Positions 25,365 to 32,879 of a stretch of DNA of 64,000 bases are shown piece by piece (the stretch's first letter is position 1; every line of letters starts with the position of its first letter). Source of the DNA: Pseudonocardia sp. HH130630-07 (GTDB taxonomy: Bacteria; Actinomycetota; Actinomycetes; Mycobacteriales; Pseudonocardiaceae); assembly GCF_001698125.1 (NCBI RefSeq), contig NZ_CP013854.1:2232001-2296000 (forward strand). The letters are read 5' to 3'. The notes below the pieces were generated by a model. That model ran no database searches and was not told the DNA's origin. It saw only the letters and a program-made list of their open reading frames with translations. Made by a program: the position numbers and the translations under genes.

Positions 25365-26132
25365 TCAGCCCGCGGCGGAGTCCCCGACGCGGTACCGGAT
25401 CAGCAGGGTGTCGTCGCCGGTGACCACGCTGAGCAGCTCGAGCCGGGCCGGGTCCATGCCCGCGCCACGGGCGATCCGGCCGGCTCCGCCGGACACCAGG
25501 AACGGCGCCACGGTCAGGCGCAGCTCGTCGACCAGCCCGGCCTCGGCGAGGCTGCCGAACAGCGCCGGGCCACCCATACAGTTGACCCGGCGCAGTCCCC
25601 GCCGCTGCAGCTCCGCGACCGCGGCACCGAGGTCCACCGCACCGTCGCCGGTCAGGACGACGTCGGCACCCGCGTCGGACCACCGGTCGCGCAGCCCGGC
25701 GGAGACGGACTCGCAGGTGAACACGATCGTCGGGACGAGGGTGTCGGTCAGCACCGGCGCCGACGGGTCCAGGGACCTCCCCGACGAGGTCACGACCGCG
25801 GTCACCGGGACCCCGGCGAGCCCGAACCGGCGGCGGCGGTCGTCCATCCGGTCGTTGTGCTTGACGCCGGTGAAGCCCTCGGAGGTGGCGGTCCCGGCCG
25901 CGACCAGCACGACGTCGGCGAGATCGGTCCCCAGGTCCAGCACCACCCGGTCCGGCGGGGTGGACAGGCCGGCCGAGCCGCCCTCGACCTCGACCGCCCC
26001 GTCCGCGCTGGACACGAAGTTGACCGCGACCCGGACACCGGTGCCGTCCGGGTAGGCGTAGAGCCGCTCCAGGTCCTCGGTCGTGAGCGGGCCGGCGTCG
26101 CCCGCCGGGAAGATCTGCTGGATTCCGGTCAC
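25365..26132 (-). CDS. RibD C-terminal/dihydrofolate-reductase-like pyrimidine reductase
   Basis: A 255-residue NADPH-dependent reductase of the RibD_C/DHFR-like fold: VNFVSSADGAVEVEGGSAGL near residue 37, DLADVVLVAAGTATSEGF, and the late GGPALFGSLAEAGLVDELRL with the nucleotide-binding GGP. GTG 26132 overlaps the DHPS-like gene stop by 4 bp, so the two are translationally coupled. The pairing with a dihydropteroate-synthase homologue suggests a pterin or folate role. In M. tuberculosis a RibD-family enzyme (Rv2671) can act as a dihydrofolate reductase. Substrate here is unproven. Confidence 0.85.
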   Translation of the reverse strand: MTGIQQIFPAGDAGPLTTEDLERLYAYPDGTGVRVAVNFVSSADGAVEVEGGSAGLSTPPDRVVLDLGTDLADVVLVAAGTATSEGFTGVKHNDRMDDRRRRFGLAGVPVTAVVTSSGRSLDPSAPVLTDTLVPTIVFTCESVSAGLRDRWSDAGADVVLTGDGAVDLGAAVAELQRRGLRRVNCMGGPALFGSLAEAGLVDELRLTVAPFLVSGGAGRIARGAGMDPARLELLSVVTGDDTLLIRYRVGDSAAG

Positions 26133-26995
26133 GCCAGCAGTCTCACCGCCCGCGACGGCATCCGCTCGCCGCGCACGGTCGCGACCATCTCGCAGGTCTC
26201 CCGGGTGGCCCGTGCCTGGTGCGCCCGCACCATCGCCACGCCCCGGTCCGCGGCGAGCGCGGTCGCGGCGAGCGTGCCGGTCAGGCGTTCCTCCAGCGGG
26301 ACGCCGAGCGACTCCCCGACCACGGTCTTGTTCGACATCGCCAGCAGCACCGGCCAGCCGGTCGCGACCATCTCGTCGATCCCCCGCAATACCTGGAGGC
26401 TGTGCAGGGTGTTCTTCGAGAAGTCGATCGCCGGGTCGATCAGGATCCCCGCGGCCGGGACCCCGGCGGCCACCGCCTTCTCGGCCAGCGCCACGGTCTG
26501 GGTGATCACGGTGGCGAGGACGTCGGCGTACCGCGGCCGGTGCGGTTCGGTGCGCGGGGTGACGTGGTCGGTGTGGGCGCTGACGTACCCGGCGCCGTAC
26601 CGGGCCGCGACGTCGAGGATCGCCGGGTCCGCGGCCGCCCAGTTGTCGTTGACCAGATCGGCACCGGCCGCGCACACGGCCTCGGCCGGGCCCGCCCGGA
26701 ACGTGTCGACGGAGATGACGACGTCCGGGAACTCCCGGCGCGCCCACTCCACCGTCGGGACGATCCGGTCGATCTCGTCCTGCTCGGTCACCTCGGTGCC
26801 CGGGCTGGCGGGGACCCCGCCGATGTCGATGACGTCGGCACCCTCCCGGACGACGGCCGCGATCCGGTCCCGCGCGGCCTGCTCGGCGAACGTGACCCCG
26901 TGGTCGTAGAACGAGTCGGGGGTCCGGTTGACGATCGCCATGACCATCGCCCGGTCACGGTTCCAGGTGCGTCCGCGGAACGTCAGGCTCGGCAC
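26129..26995 (-). CDS. folP2: FolP2-type dihydropteroate synthase homologue
   Basis: A 288-residue pterin-binding TIM barrel: MAIVNRTPDSFYDHGVTF near residue 19, IDIGGVPASPGTEV, VISVDTF and LVNDNWAA. The FolP1-type LNVTxDSF and GSTRPG motifs are altered to VNRTPDSF and GGVPASPG, as in mycobacterial FolP2 (Rv1207), which lacks ordinary dihydropteroate synthase activity. GTG 26995 directly follows AGGAGGACGA; an in-frame GTG 18 bp further up lacks such a site. The start of the RibD-like gene overlaps its stop. It may modify another pterin. Confidence 0.85.
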   Translation of the reverse strand: MPSLTFRGRTWNRDRAMVMAIVNRTPDSFYDHGVTFAEQAARDRIAAVVREGADVIDIGGVPASPGTEVTEQDEIDRIVPTVEWARREFPDVVISVDTFRAGPAEAVCAAGADLVNDNWAAADPAILDVAARYGAGYVSAHTDHVTPRTEPHRPRYADVLATVITQTVALAEKAVAAGVPAAGILIDPAIDFSKNTLHSLQVLRGIDEMVATGWPVLLAMSNKTVVGESLGVPLEERLTGTLAATALAADRGVAMVRAHQARATRETCEMVATVRGERMPSRAVRLLA

Positions 26996-27135
26996 TCGTC
27001 CTCCTCGTGGCACGACACCGGCTCGCCCGGCTCACCCCCATCCTCACCGCTCGCCGGCCGCCGGGCCCGGGCACCCCACGATCGACGTGCACGATGACGC
27101 CGGTGCGGGGGCGTTACCGTGCGGGTCGCCGACGG

Positions 27136-29661
27136 TCACCCGTCGAGCAGCTCCACGTACCCACCGGTCCCGTCGACCCGGATCCGCTGCCCGTCGGCGA
27201 TCAGCCGGGTCGCCCCCGGCACCCCGACGACGGCGGGCAGCCCGTACTCCCGCGCCACCACCGCGCCGTGGGTCATGAGCCCGCCCACCTCGGTCACCAG
27301 GCCGGCGACCGCGACGAACGCCGGTGACCAGCTGGGATCGGTGAACGCCGTGACCAGGACGTCACCCGGCCCCAGATCGGCACCGGACAGGTCCCGCAGG
27401 ACGCGGGCCCGCCCCTCGACGACACCGCCGGAGACCGCCAGCCCGGCCAGCGCCCCGTCCGGCAGGTCCGTCCGCCGGTAGGTGCCGTTCGCCGTCTCCC
27501 CGTCGGAGGTCACGACCCGCGGCGGGGTCAGCGTCCGGTTGCGGTCCAGCTCCGCCCGGCGTTCGCGCAGGAGCCGGGCGTCGGCGCGGCCGGTCCGGAC
27601 GACCTCGCGCAGCTCGTCGAACCGGAGCAGGACGGCGTCGCCCCGGTCGGCGAGCACCCCGTCGGCGACCAGGCGGCCGGCCTCGGCCATGATCGCCCGC
27701 CGGTACAGGAGATACCGGCTGACCAGGCCGTACTTCGGGTACTCGCGGTACCCGATGAAGGTGCGCAGCCGGTCGATCATCGTCGCGGTCTCCCGGGCCT
27801 TCCGCTCACCGCCGGGCAGCGCGCGCAACCGTTCCAGCAGGTCCTTCGCGGTGGCCGACGCCTGCTGCGCACCGTGGGCGAAGCGCCGCCGCCCCGCGCC
27901 CGGCTCGGCGTGGTCGATGTGGCCGAGCAGCACCGGCAGCAGTGCCGCGGGATCCTCGCCCCAGCGCGGCCGGCCGAGGTCGATCTCCCCGACGCAGCGC
28001 ATGCCGTAGACCTCGAGGAAGGACCGGAGCACCGCGGCGGGGACGGCGGGCAGCCGGTCCAGGACGTCGTCCCCGCCCGCCCGCAGGACGGCGACGGCGT
28101 CGGCGTGCGGGCGGATCGCGTCGGCCACGTCCAGCAGCGCGAGCCCCATCTCGGAGGTGACGTTGCCCGGCGCGGACAGGGTGAGCGTGCCGGCCGCGTC
28201 CGGCACGCCCAGCCAGGCGTGCAGGTGCTCGTCGAGCCAGTGCGCGGCGTCCATCGCCGTGGTGAACACCTGGTGGCTGCGCGGGTCGAGCAGCAGCCGG
28301 CGCAGCTCGGCGACGTCGGCGGTCACGGCGTCGAACACGTCCGTCCCCCGGCGGCCCTCCAGGTCCCGTGCGGCGGCCGCGACCGAGGCCCGGTTGTCCG
28401 CGACCAGCTCGGCGACGAGACCCGGATCGGCGTCGATGGGCTCCCGCGGCGCGACCGCGGGCGGGCCGGTCCCCTCCTCCGCCGGGCCGGGTCCGACCCG
28501 GTCTCCGACCGTGCGCAGTGCGTCCCCCACCAGCGGATCCGTCCGGTCCCAGCCCTGCAGGAACGGGTCCCGCGCCGCAGGCGAGGCCAGGATTCGCGTC
28601 ACATCGACATAGAGCCGCCCGCCGATCTCGGTCATCGGCCGTGGTGTGGTCAGCTGCCACACGGACAGCCCGAGCGGCGTCATCGCGTCGGTCATCATCT
28701 GCTGGTGCCCGACCGAGAGGTGGACACGGGTGCGGCCGTCCGGACTCCGCGGGACGGGGAACAGCGTGGTGACCGGCCGGCTCTGGACGATCCGGAACGC
28801 GTCGCCGGACAGGCACCACTCGACGTCCTGCGGGCACCCGGCACGTGCCTCGATCGACCGTCCCAGCTCGGCGAGCCGGACGACCTGCGCGGTCGTGAGC
28901 ACCGGCCGCCGCTGCTCCTCCGGTGCGACGGGCCGGACCCGGGTCCCGCCACCGGCCGCCGGACGGACCGCCGAGGTCTTGACGGCGACCGCCCGGTCGA
29001 CGACCACGCCGTCGCGCACGGTGAACCGGTCCGCGGCCGCCCGGCCGGAGACCAGCGCCTCGCCCAGCCCCGGGACCGCCTCGACCACGCACACCCGCCG
29101 GTCCGACGTCAGCGGGTCGGCCGTGAACAGGACGCCGGACGCGTCCGCCGCCACCATCCGCTGCACGACCACCGCCATCTGCACCGACCGGTGGTCGACG
29201 CCGTGGCTCGACCGGTAGGCGACGGCACGGTCGGTGAACAGCGACGCCCAGCATGCCCGGACGTGCGCCACCACCTCGGACGCCCGGACGTGCAGGTAGG
29301 TGTCCTGCTGCCCGGCGAACGACGCCTCCGGGAGGTCCTCGGCGGTGGCGCTGGACCGGACGGCGTACGTGGCGTCACGGTCCAGGGCCCGGGCCAGCGC
29401 GTCCACGACGTCGTCCGGGACGGCGAGCCCGGCGACCAGCTCCCGGACGGCGGCGCTCCCCCCGTCCGTCCCCAGCCGCGCGATCCGGTCCGCCAGCTCC
29501 GGAGCACCCGCCACGGCCCGGCGGAACACCCCGGTCGGTACGCACACCCCGGGCGGCACGTCGACGCCCGGGATCCGGGACAGCTCGCCGAGGTTGACGG
29601 CCTTCCCACCCACCTCGGCGAACCGGCTCCGGTCGACGTCCTGCAGATTCAGTACGGGCAA
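27136..29661 (-). CDS. rph: Rifampicin phosphotransferase (RPH)
   Basis: About 841 residues with the RPH order. The N-terminal PPDK/ATP-grasp part has VGGKAVNLGEL, TYAVRSSATAEDLPEASFAG near residue 95 and GVLFTADPLTSDRR. A middle rifamycin-binding region follows (SVGHQQMMTDAMTPLG, RCVGEIDLGRPRWGE). The C-terminal swivelling domain holds the phosphohistidine in GGLMTHGAVVAREYG (His about 798). The enzyme phosphorylates the C21 hydroxyl of rifamycins using ATP. TTG 29661 follows GGAGGG at 5 bp; GTG 29673 is an alternative. A perfect rifamycin-associated element lies upstream at 29730-29748, pointing to induction by rifamycins. Confidence 0.92.
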   Translation of the reverse strand: MPVLNLQDVDRSRFAEVGGKAVNLGELSRIPGVDVPPGVCVPTGVFRRAVAGAPELADRIARLGTDGGSAAVRELVAGLAVPDDVVDALARALDRDATYAVRSSATAEDLPEASFAGQQDTYLHVRASEVVAHVRACWASLFTDRAVAYRSSHGVDHRSVQMAVVVQRMVAADASGVLFTADPLTSDRRVCVVEAVPGLGEALVSGRAAADRFTVRDGVVVDRAVAVKTSAVRPAAGGGTRVRPVAPEEQRRPVLTTAQVVRLAELGRSIEARAGCPQDVEWCLSGDAFRIVQSRPVTTLFPVPRSPDGRTRVHLSVGHQQMMTDAMTPLGLSVWQLTTPRPMTEIGGRLYVDVTRILASPAARDPFLQGWDRTDPLVGDALRTVGDRVGPGPAEEGTGPPAVAPREPIDADPGLVAELVADNRASVAAAARDLEGRRGTDVFDAVTADVAELRRLLLDPRSHQVFTTAMDAAHWLDEHLHAWLGVPDAAGTLTLSAPGNVTSEMGLALLDVADAIRPHADAVAVLRAGGDDVLDRLPAVPAAVLRSFLEVYGMRCVGEIDLGRPRWGEDPAALLPVLLGHIDHAEPGAGRRRFAHGAQQASATAKDLLERLRALPGGERKARETATMIDRLRTFIGYREYPKYGLVSRYLLYRRAIMAEAGRLVADGVLADRGDAVLLRFDELREVVRTGRADARLLRERRAELDRNRTLTPPRVVTSDGETANGTYRRTDLPDGALAGLAVSGGVVEGRARVLRDLSGADLGPGDVLVTAFTDPSWSPAFVAVAGLVTEVGGLMTHGAVVAREYGLPAVVGVPGATRLIADGQRIRVDGTGGYVELLDG

Positions 29662-29729
29662 CTCGCCCTCCACTCCCCCTGGATCGCCGCAGGTCACGGC
29701 GTCCGGCAGGGAATGGTGCGGGACGGGGT

Positions 29730-29748
29730 GGGGCTTGCCGCAAGCCCC
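29730..29748 (-). promoter_or_regulatory. Rifamycin-associated element (RAE)
   Basis: On the gene strand the sequence is GGGGCTTGCGGCAAGCCCC, a perfect 9-bp palindrome around one base. It matches the 19-bp RAE described upstream of rifamycin-resistance genes in actinomycetes, as I recall it (GGGGCTTGCGGCAAGGCCC type). It lies 68 bp upstream of the rph TTG start, and a TATAGC candidate -10 box sits just upstream at 29756-29761. Confidence 0.88.
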
Positions 29749-29783
29749 ACCACCGGCTATAGCTTGAGAGTGGGAGGGGCGTG

Positions 29784-30992
29784 TCAGGCCAGGTGCCGCC
29801 CGCTGATCGCCCGGGCGATCACGAGCTGCTGGATCTGCTCGGTGCCCTCGAAGATGTCGTAGATCTTCGCGTCCCGGTGCATCCGCTCCACCGGGTGCTC
29901 GCGGGAGTACCCGGCGCCGCCGAGCACCTGGATCGCCCGCTCGGTCGCCCACACCGCGACCCGGCCCGCCTTGAGCTTGGACATCGAGCCCTCGCCCGCG
30001 GTGAACGGGACGCCGTTGCGCCCCATCCAGGCCGCCCGGTGCACGAGCAGCCGGGCCGCGTCGATCTCGGTCCTCATGTCCGCGAGGGTGAACGAGATCG
30101 ACTGGTTGTCGATGATCGGGCGGCCGAACGCGACCCGGTCCTTCGCGTACTCCAGCGCGTACTCGTACGCCGCGCGGGCGATGCCGATCGCCTGGGCGCC
30201 GACGGTCGGTCGGGACATCTCGAAGGTCTGCATCGCCGCCGAGCCCTTCGAGCCCGTACCGGAACGGGCCCGGGCCAGTCGCTCGTCGAGCTTCTCCTTG
30301 CCGCCGAGCAGGCAGGATCCGGGCAGCTTCACGTCGTCGAGGAAGACGTCGGCGGTGTGCGACGCCCGCAGGCCCATCTTCTTGATCTTGCGGGTGGACT
30401 CCAGCCCGGGCGTCCCCGGCGGGACGACGAACGCGGCCTGGCCCTTGCCGCCCAGCTCCGGGTCCACGACGGCCTGCACCACGTGGATGTTCGCGATGCC
30501 GCCGTTGGTGGCCCAGGCCTTCTGCCCGGTCAGCGTCCACTCGTCGCGCGCGGCGTCGTACACGGCGCGGGTGCGCATCGCCGAGACGTCGGACCCCGCC
30601 TCGGGCTCCGACGAGCAGAACGCGCCGACCTTCGGGTCCGTCGCGTCGCCGTAGCACTGGGGGATGAACTCGATCATCTGCTCCGGGGTGCCGGAGGAGA
30701 AGATGCCGGCGACGGCGAGCGTGGTCCCGAAGATCGCCATGCCGATGCCGCCGTCGCCCCAGAAGAGCTCCTCGTTGACCAGCGGCATCGACAGGCCGGT
30801 CTCGTCACCCCAGAACGAGGCGAGCGTCTCGAAGTTGTACAGCTCGATCTTCGCGGCCTCCTGCAGGATCGGCCACGGGGTCTCCTCGCGCTCGTCCCAC
30901 TCGGCGGCGGCCGGGCGCACCACGTCGGCCGCGAACCCGTGCACCCATTCCTGCAGCTCACGGTGCTCGTCGGACAGTTCGAAGGACGTCAT
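29784..30992 (-). CDS. Acyl-CoA dehydrogenase
   Basis: A 402-residue flavoprotein. Signatures are GAFCSSEPEAGSDVSAM near residue 117, WATNGGIAN, a VAFGRPIIDNQSI segment, VLGGAGYSREHPVERMHRDA and the catalytic-base region IYDIFEGTEQIQQLVI near residue 380. It oxidises an acyl-CoA to the 2,3-enoyl-CoA; chain type is unknown. It lies 16 bp downstream of the SCP2-domain gene in a two-gene operon divergent from a TetR gene, suggesting lipid or steroid-type substrates and local repression. Confidence 0.92.
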   Translation of the reverse strand: MTSFELSDEHRELQEWVHGFAADVVRPAAAEWDEREETPWPILQEAAKIELYNFETLASFWGDETGLSMPLVNEELFWGDGGIGMAIFGTTLAVAGIFSSGTPEQMIEFIPQCYGDATDPKVGAFCSSEPEAGSDVSAMRTRAVYDAARDEWTLTGQKAWATNGGIANIHVVQAVVDPELGGKGQAAFVVPPGTPGLESTRKIKKMGLRASHTADVFLDDVKLPGSCLLGGKEKLDERLARARSGTGSKGSAAMQTFEMSRPTVGAQAIGIARAAYEYALEYAKDRVAFGRPIIDNQSISFTLADMRTEIDAARLLVHRAAWMGRNGVPFTAGEGSMSKLKAGRVAVWATERAIQVLGGAGYSREHPVERMHRDAKIYDIFEGTEQIQQLVIARAISGRHLA

Positions 30993-31008
30993 GCCGGTCT
31001 CCTTCTCG

Positions 31009-31539
31009 TCAGGCCGACGGGATCTGGAACATCTTCTGCAGGGCGGTCGCGAACCCGACGTCGCCGGAGACCTTGAGCTTGCGCGTCATGAACAGGGTCA
31101 CCGGGTTCGCGTTGTTGGTGACGATCTTGAGGAACTCCGTACCCGGCATGGTCAGCGCGGTCCGCGGGTCCTCGTCGGTGCCCGTGGTGACGGTGCAGAC
31201 GCCGTCCTGCAGGACCGTCTGGAAGCTGTCCGTGCCCGCGCCGTCGACGATGTGCCAGTGCACGACCTGCCGGTTCCCGCTCGCACCCTTGGACGAGTAG
31301 AACTCGCTCATCCGGCCGAAGATCGCGTCCAGGATCGGCCGGCGGACGTCGGACGCCATCACGGTCGCCAGCTGCTGCTTCGACGCCCCCTTCACCAGGC
31401 GGGCGAACAACGACGGATCGACGCCTGCCGGGTCACCGTCGCGCAGCGCGGCGCCGAGGGTGCCGATCAGCTGCTCGTCGGACAGGGACTTCGGGTCGAC
31501 GCTGCGGCCCAGCTCGTTGATGTCGACGATCTCGGCCAT
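31009..31539 (-). CDS. SCP2 sterol-binding-domain protein
   Basis: A 176-residue protein. The N-terminal 65 residues are acidic and helical. The rest is an SCP2 domain (VVHWHIVDGAGTDSFQTVLQ, GTDEDPRTALTMPGTEFLKI, KVSGDVGFATALQKMF), which forms a hydrophobic lipid-binding cavity. It probably carries acyl-CoA or another lipid for the acyl-CoA dehydrogenase encoded 16 bp downstream. ATG 31539; the operator-like palindrome at 31571-31589 lies 32 bp upstream. Confidence 0.85.
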   Translation of the reverse strand: MAEIVDINELGRSVDPKSLSDEQLIGTLGAALRDGDPAGVDPSLFARLVKGASKQQLATVMASDVRRPILDAIFGRMSEFYSSKGASGNRQVVHWHIVDGAGTDSFQTVLQDGVCTVTTGTDEDPRTALTMPGTEFLKIVTNNANPVTLFMTRKLKVSGDVGFATALQKMFQIPSA

Positions 31540-31570
31540 GAGCCACCTCGCTGTGGTCCTGCTCGTTTTC

Positions 31571-31589
31571 CCGGTACTCGCAGTACCGG
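31571..31589. promoter_or_regulatory. Palindromic operator, probable TetR binding site
   Basis: CCGGTACTCGCAGTACCGG has perfect 8-bp arms around CGC. It is in the 94-bp divergent region between the SCP2/acyl-CoA dehydrogenase operon and the TetR gene, the usual place for an autoregulatory TetR operator controlling both directions. Confidence 0.7.
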
Positions 31590-31633
31590 ATCGGTCGGGC
31601 GTTACTTTACGCAGCAGTAGGTAAGCTGTCGAG

Positions 31634-32257
31634 ATGAGCCCCGTCCGCCGCCGGCTGCCCCCGGAGCAACGTGCCGAGCAGGTGCTCGACGCCGCGGTCC
31701 GGGTCTTCTCCCGCGCCGGGTTCCACGACGCGTCGATGGACGCCGTGGCCGAGGCGGCCGGGGTGTCGAAGCCGATGGTCTACACGCACGGCGGCGGCTC
31801 CAAGGACGAGCTGCTCCGCCGCTGCATCCGGCGCGAGGCCGACCGGTTGCTGCGCTCGGTGTCCGGGGCCGCGGCGGACGTCCCGGCCGGTACCGACGGT
31901 GCCGAGGACCGGTTGCGACGCGGCCTGCGCGCGTTCTTCGCGACCCTGACCACCCATCGCGACGGCTGGTCGGTGCTCTACCGGCAGGCCCGCACCGGCA
32001 CGGTCGCCGACGAGGTGCAGGACGCGCGCGCCCGCATCGTCGACCGGGTCGCCGAGCTGCTGACCGCCGAGTTCGGTGCCCCCGGTGCCCCCGGTGCCCG
32101 CTCGGTCACCGCGCCGGTGGCCGCTGCGCTGGTCGGCGCGGCCGAGGGACTCGCCGACTGGTCGGCATCCGGCGGGACGCAGGACCCCGACGAGCTCGCC
32201 GCGATGGCACTCGCCCTGCTCTGGCCGGGCCTCGACCGGCTGCGGTCGGCCGGCTGA
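31634..32257 (+). CDS. TetR-family transcriptional regulator
   Basis: A 207-residue regulator. The N-terminal TetR helix-turn-helix reads ILDAA-like VLDAAVRVFSRAGFHDASMD, then AVAEAAGVSKPMVYTHGGGS (residues 15-55). The variable helical ligand-binding half follows, with a Gly/Ala/Pro-rich loop near residue 150. ATG 31634. It is divergent from the SCP2/acyl-CoA dehydrogenase operon and probably its repressor, with an acyl-CoA or lipid as inducer. It converges closely with the DsbA-family gene. Confidence 0.9.
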   Translation: MSPVRRRLPPEQRAEQVLDAAVRVFSRAGFHDASMDAVAEAAGVSKPMVYTHGGGSKDELLRRCIRREADRLLRSVSGAAADVPAGTDGAEDRLRRGLRAFFATLTTHRDGWSVLYRQARTGTVADEVQDARARIVDRVAELLTAEFGAPGAPGARSVTAPVAAALVGAAEGLADWSASGGTQDPDELAAMALALLWPGLDRLRSAG

Positions 32258-32267
32258 GCAGGAGCGC

Positions 32268-32879
32268 TCAGCCGAGGTCGATGCCGCCGGTCCGGGTGCG
32301 CTTGAGCTCGAAGAACCGCGGGTTGCGGGCGAGCAGGACGGCGCCGTCGAACGCGTCGAGCGCCTCCTGCCCGCGCGGGACGGCGCCGAGCACCGGCCCG
32401 AAGAACGCGGTGCCGTCGACGTGCAGGACGGGGGTGCCGACATCGTCGCCGACCGGGTCCTGACCTGCCGCGTGCTCGGCCCGGACCTCGTCGTCGTGGG
32501 CCGGGTCGTCGGCGAACGCGTGCAGTTCGGGGGCACCGACGTCGTCCAGCGCGGCGCGCAGTGCCGGATCCCGCGGCCGGACCCGTTCCTGGTGGTAGCG
32601 GTCGCCGAAGGCCCGCACGAACTCCCGCACCCCGGGCTCGCCCCGGGACCGGCGCAGCGCGGTGCCCACCCGGACCGGACGCCAGGCGCTCTCCTCGCCG
32701 CGCTCACCCTCCGGCCGGTGGTCCGCACGGCCCTCGTTCAGCACGGCCAGGCTCATCAGCCGGACCCGCAGGTCCAGGTCCCGGGCCGGCTGCACCTGCT
32801 CGGTCAGCCAGCGGAACGCGATCCAGGCGAACGGGCAGACCGGGTCCACGAACAGGTCCACCTGCGGCACGGTCGTCAT
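32268..32879 (-). CDS. DsbA-family (mycothiol-nitroreductase-like) protein with single active-site cysteine
   Basis: A 203-residue thioredoxin-fold protein. VDLFVDPVCPFAWIAFRWL near residue 8 is the DsbA/FrnE-type active site, but CPFA replaces CPxC, leaving one cysteine. The cis-proline region is GDDVGTPVLHVDG near residue 145. The nearest recognisable group is the Rv2466c-like mycothiol-dependent nitroreductase/DsbA family. One cysteine would allow mycothiol-linked chemistry but not a dithiol cycle. ATG 32879 overlaps the stop of the repeat-protein gene (ATGA), so it is translationally coupled in the deoC operon. Confidence 0.8.
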   Translation of the reverse strand: MTTVPQVDLFVDPVCPFAWIAFRWLTEQVQPARDLDLRVRLMSLAVLNEGRADHRPEGERGEESAWRPVRVGTALRRSRGEPGVREFVRAFGDRYHQERVRPRDPALRAALDDVGAPELHAFADDPAHDDEVRAEHAAGQDPVGDDVGTPVLHVDGTAFFGPVLGAVPRGQEALDAFDGAVLLARNPRFFELKRTRTGGIDLG

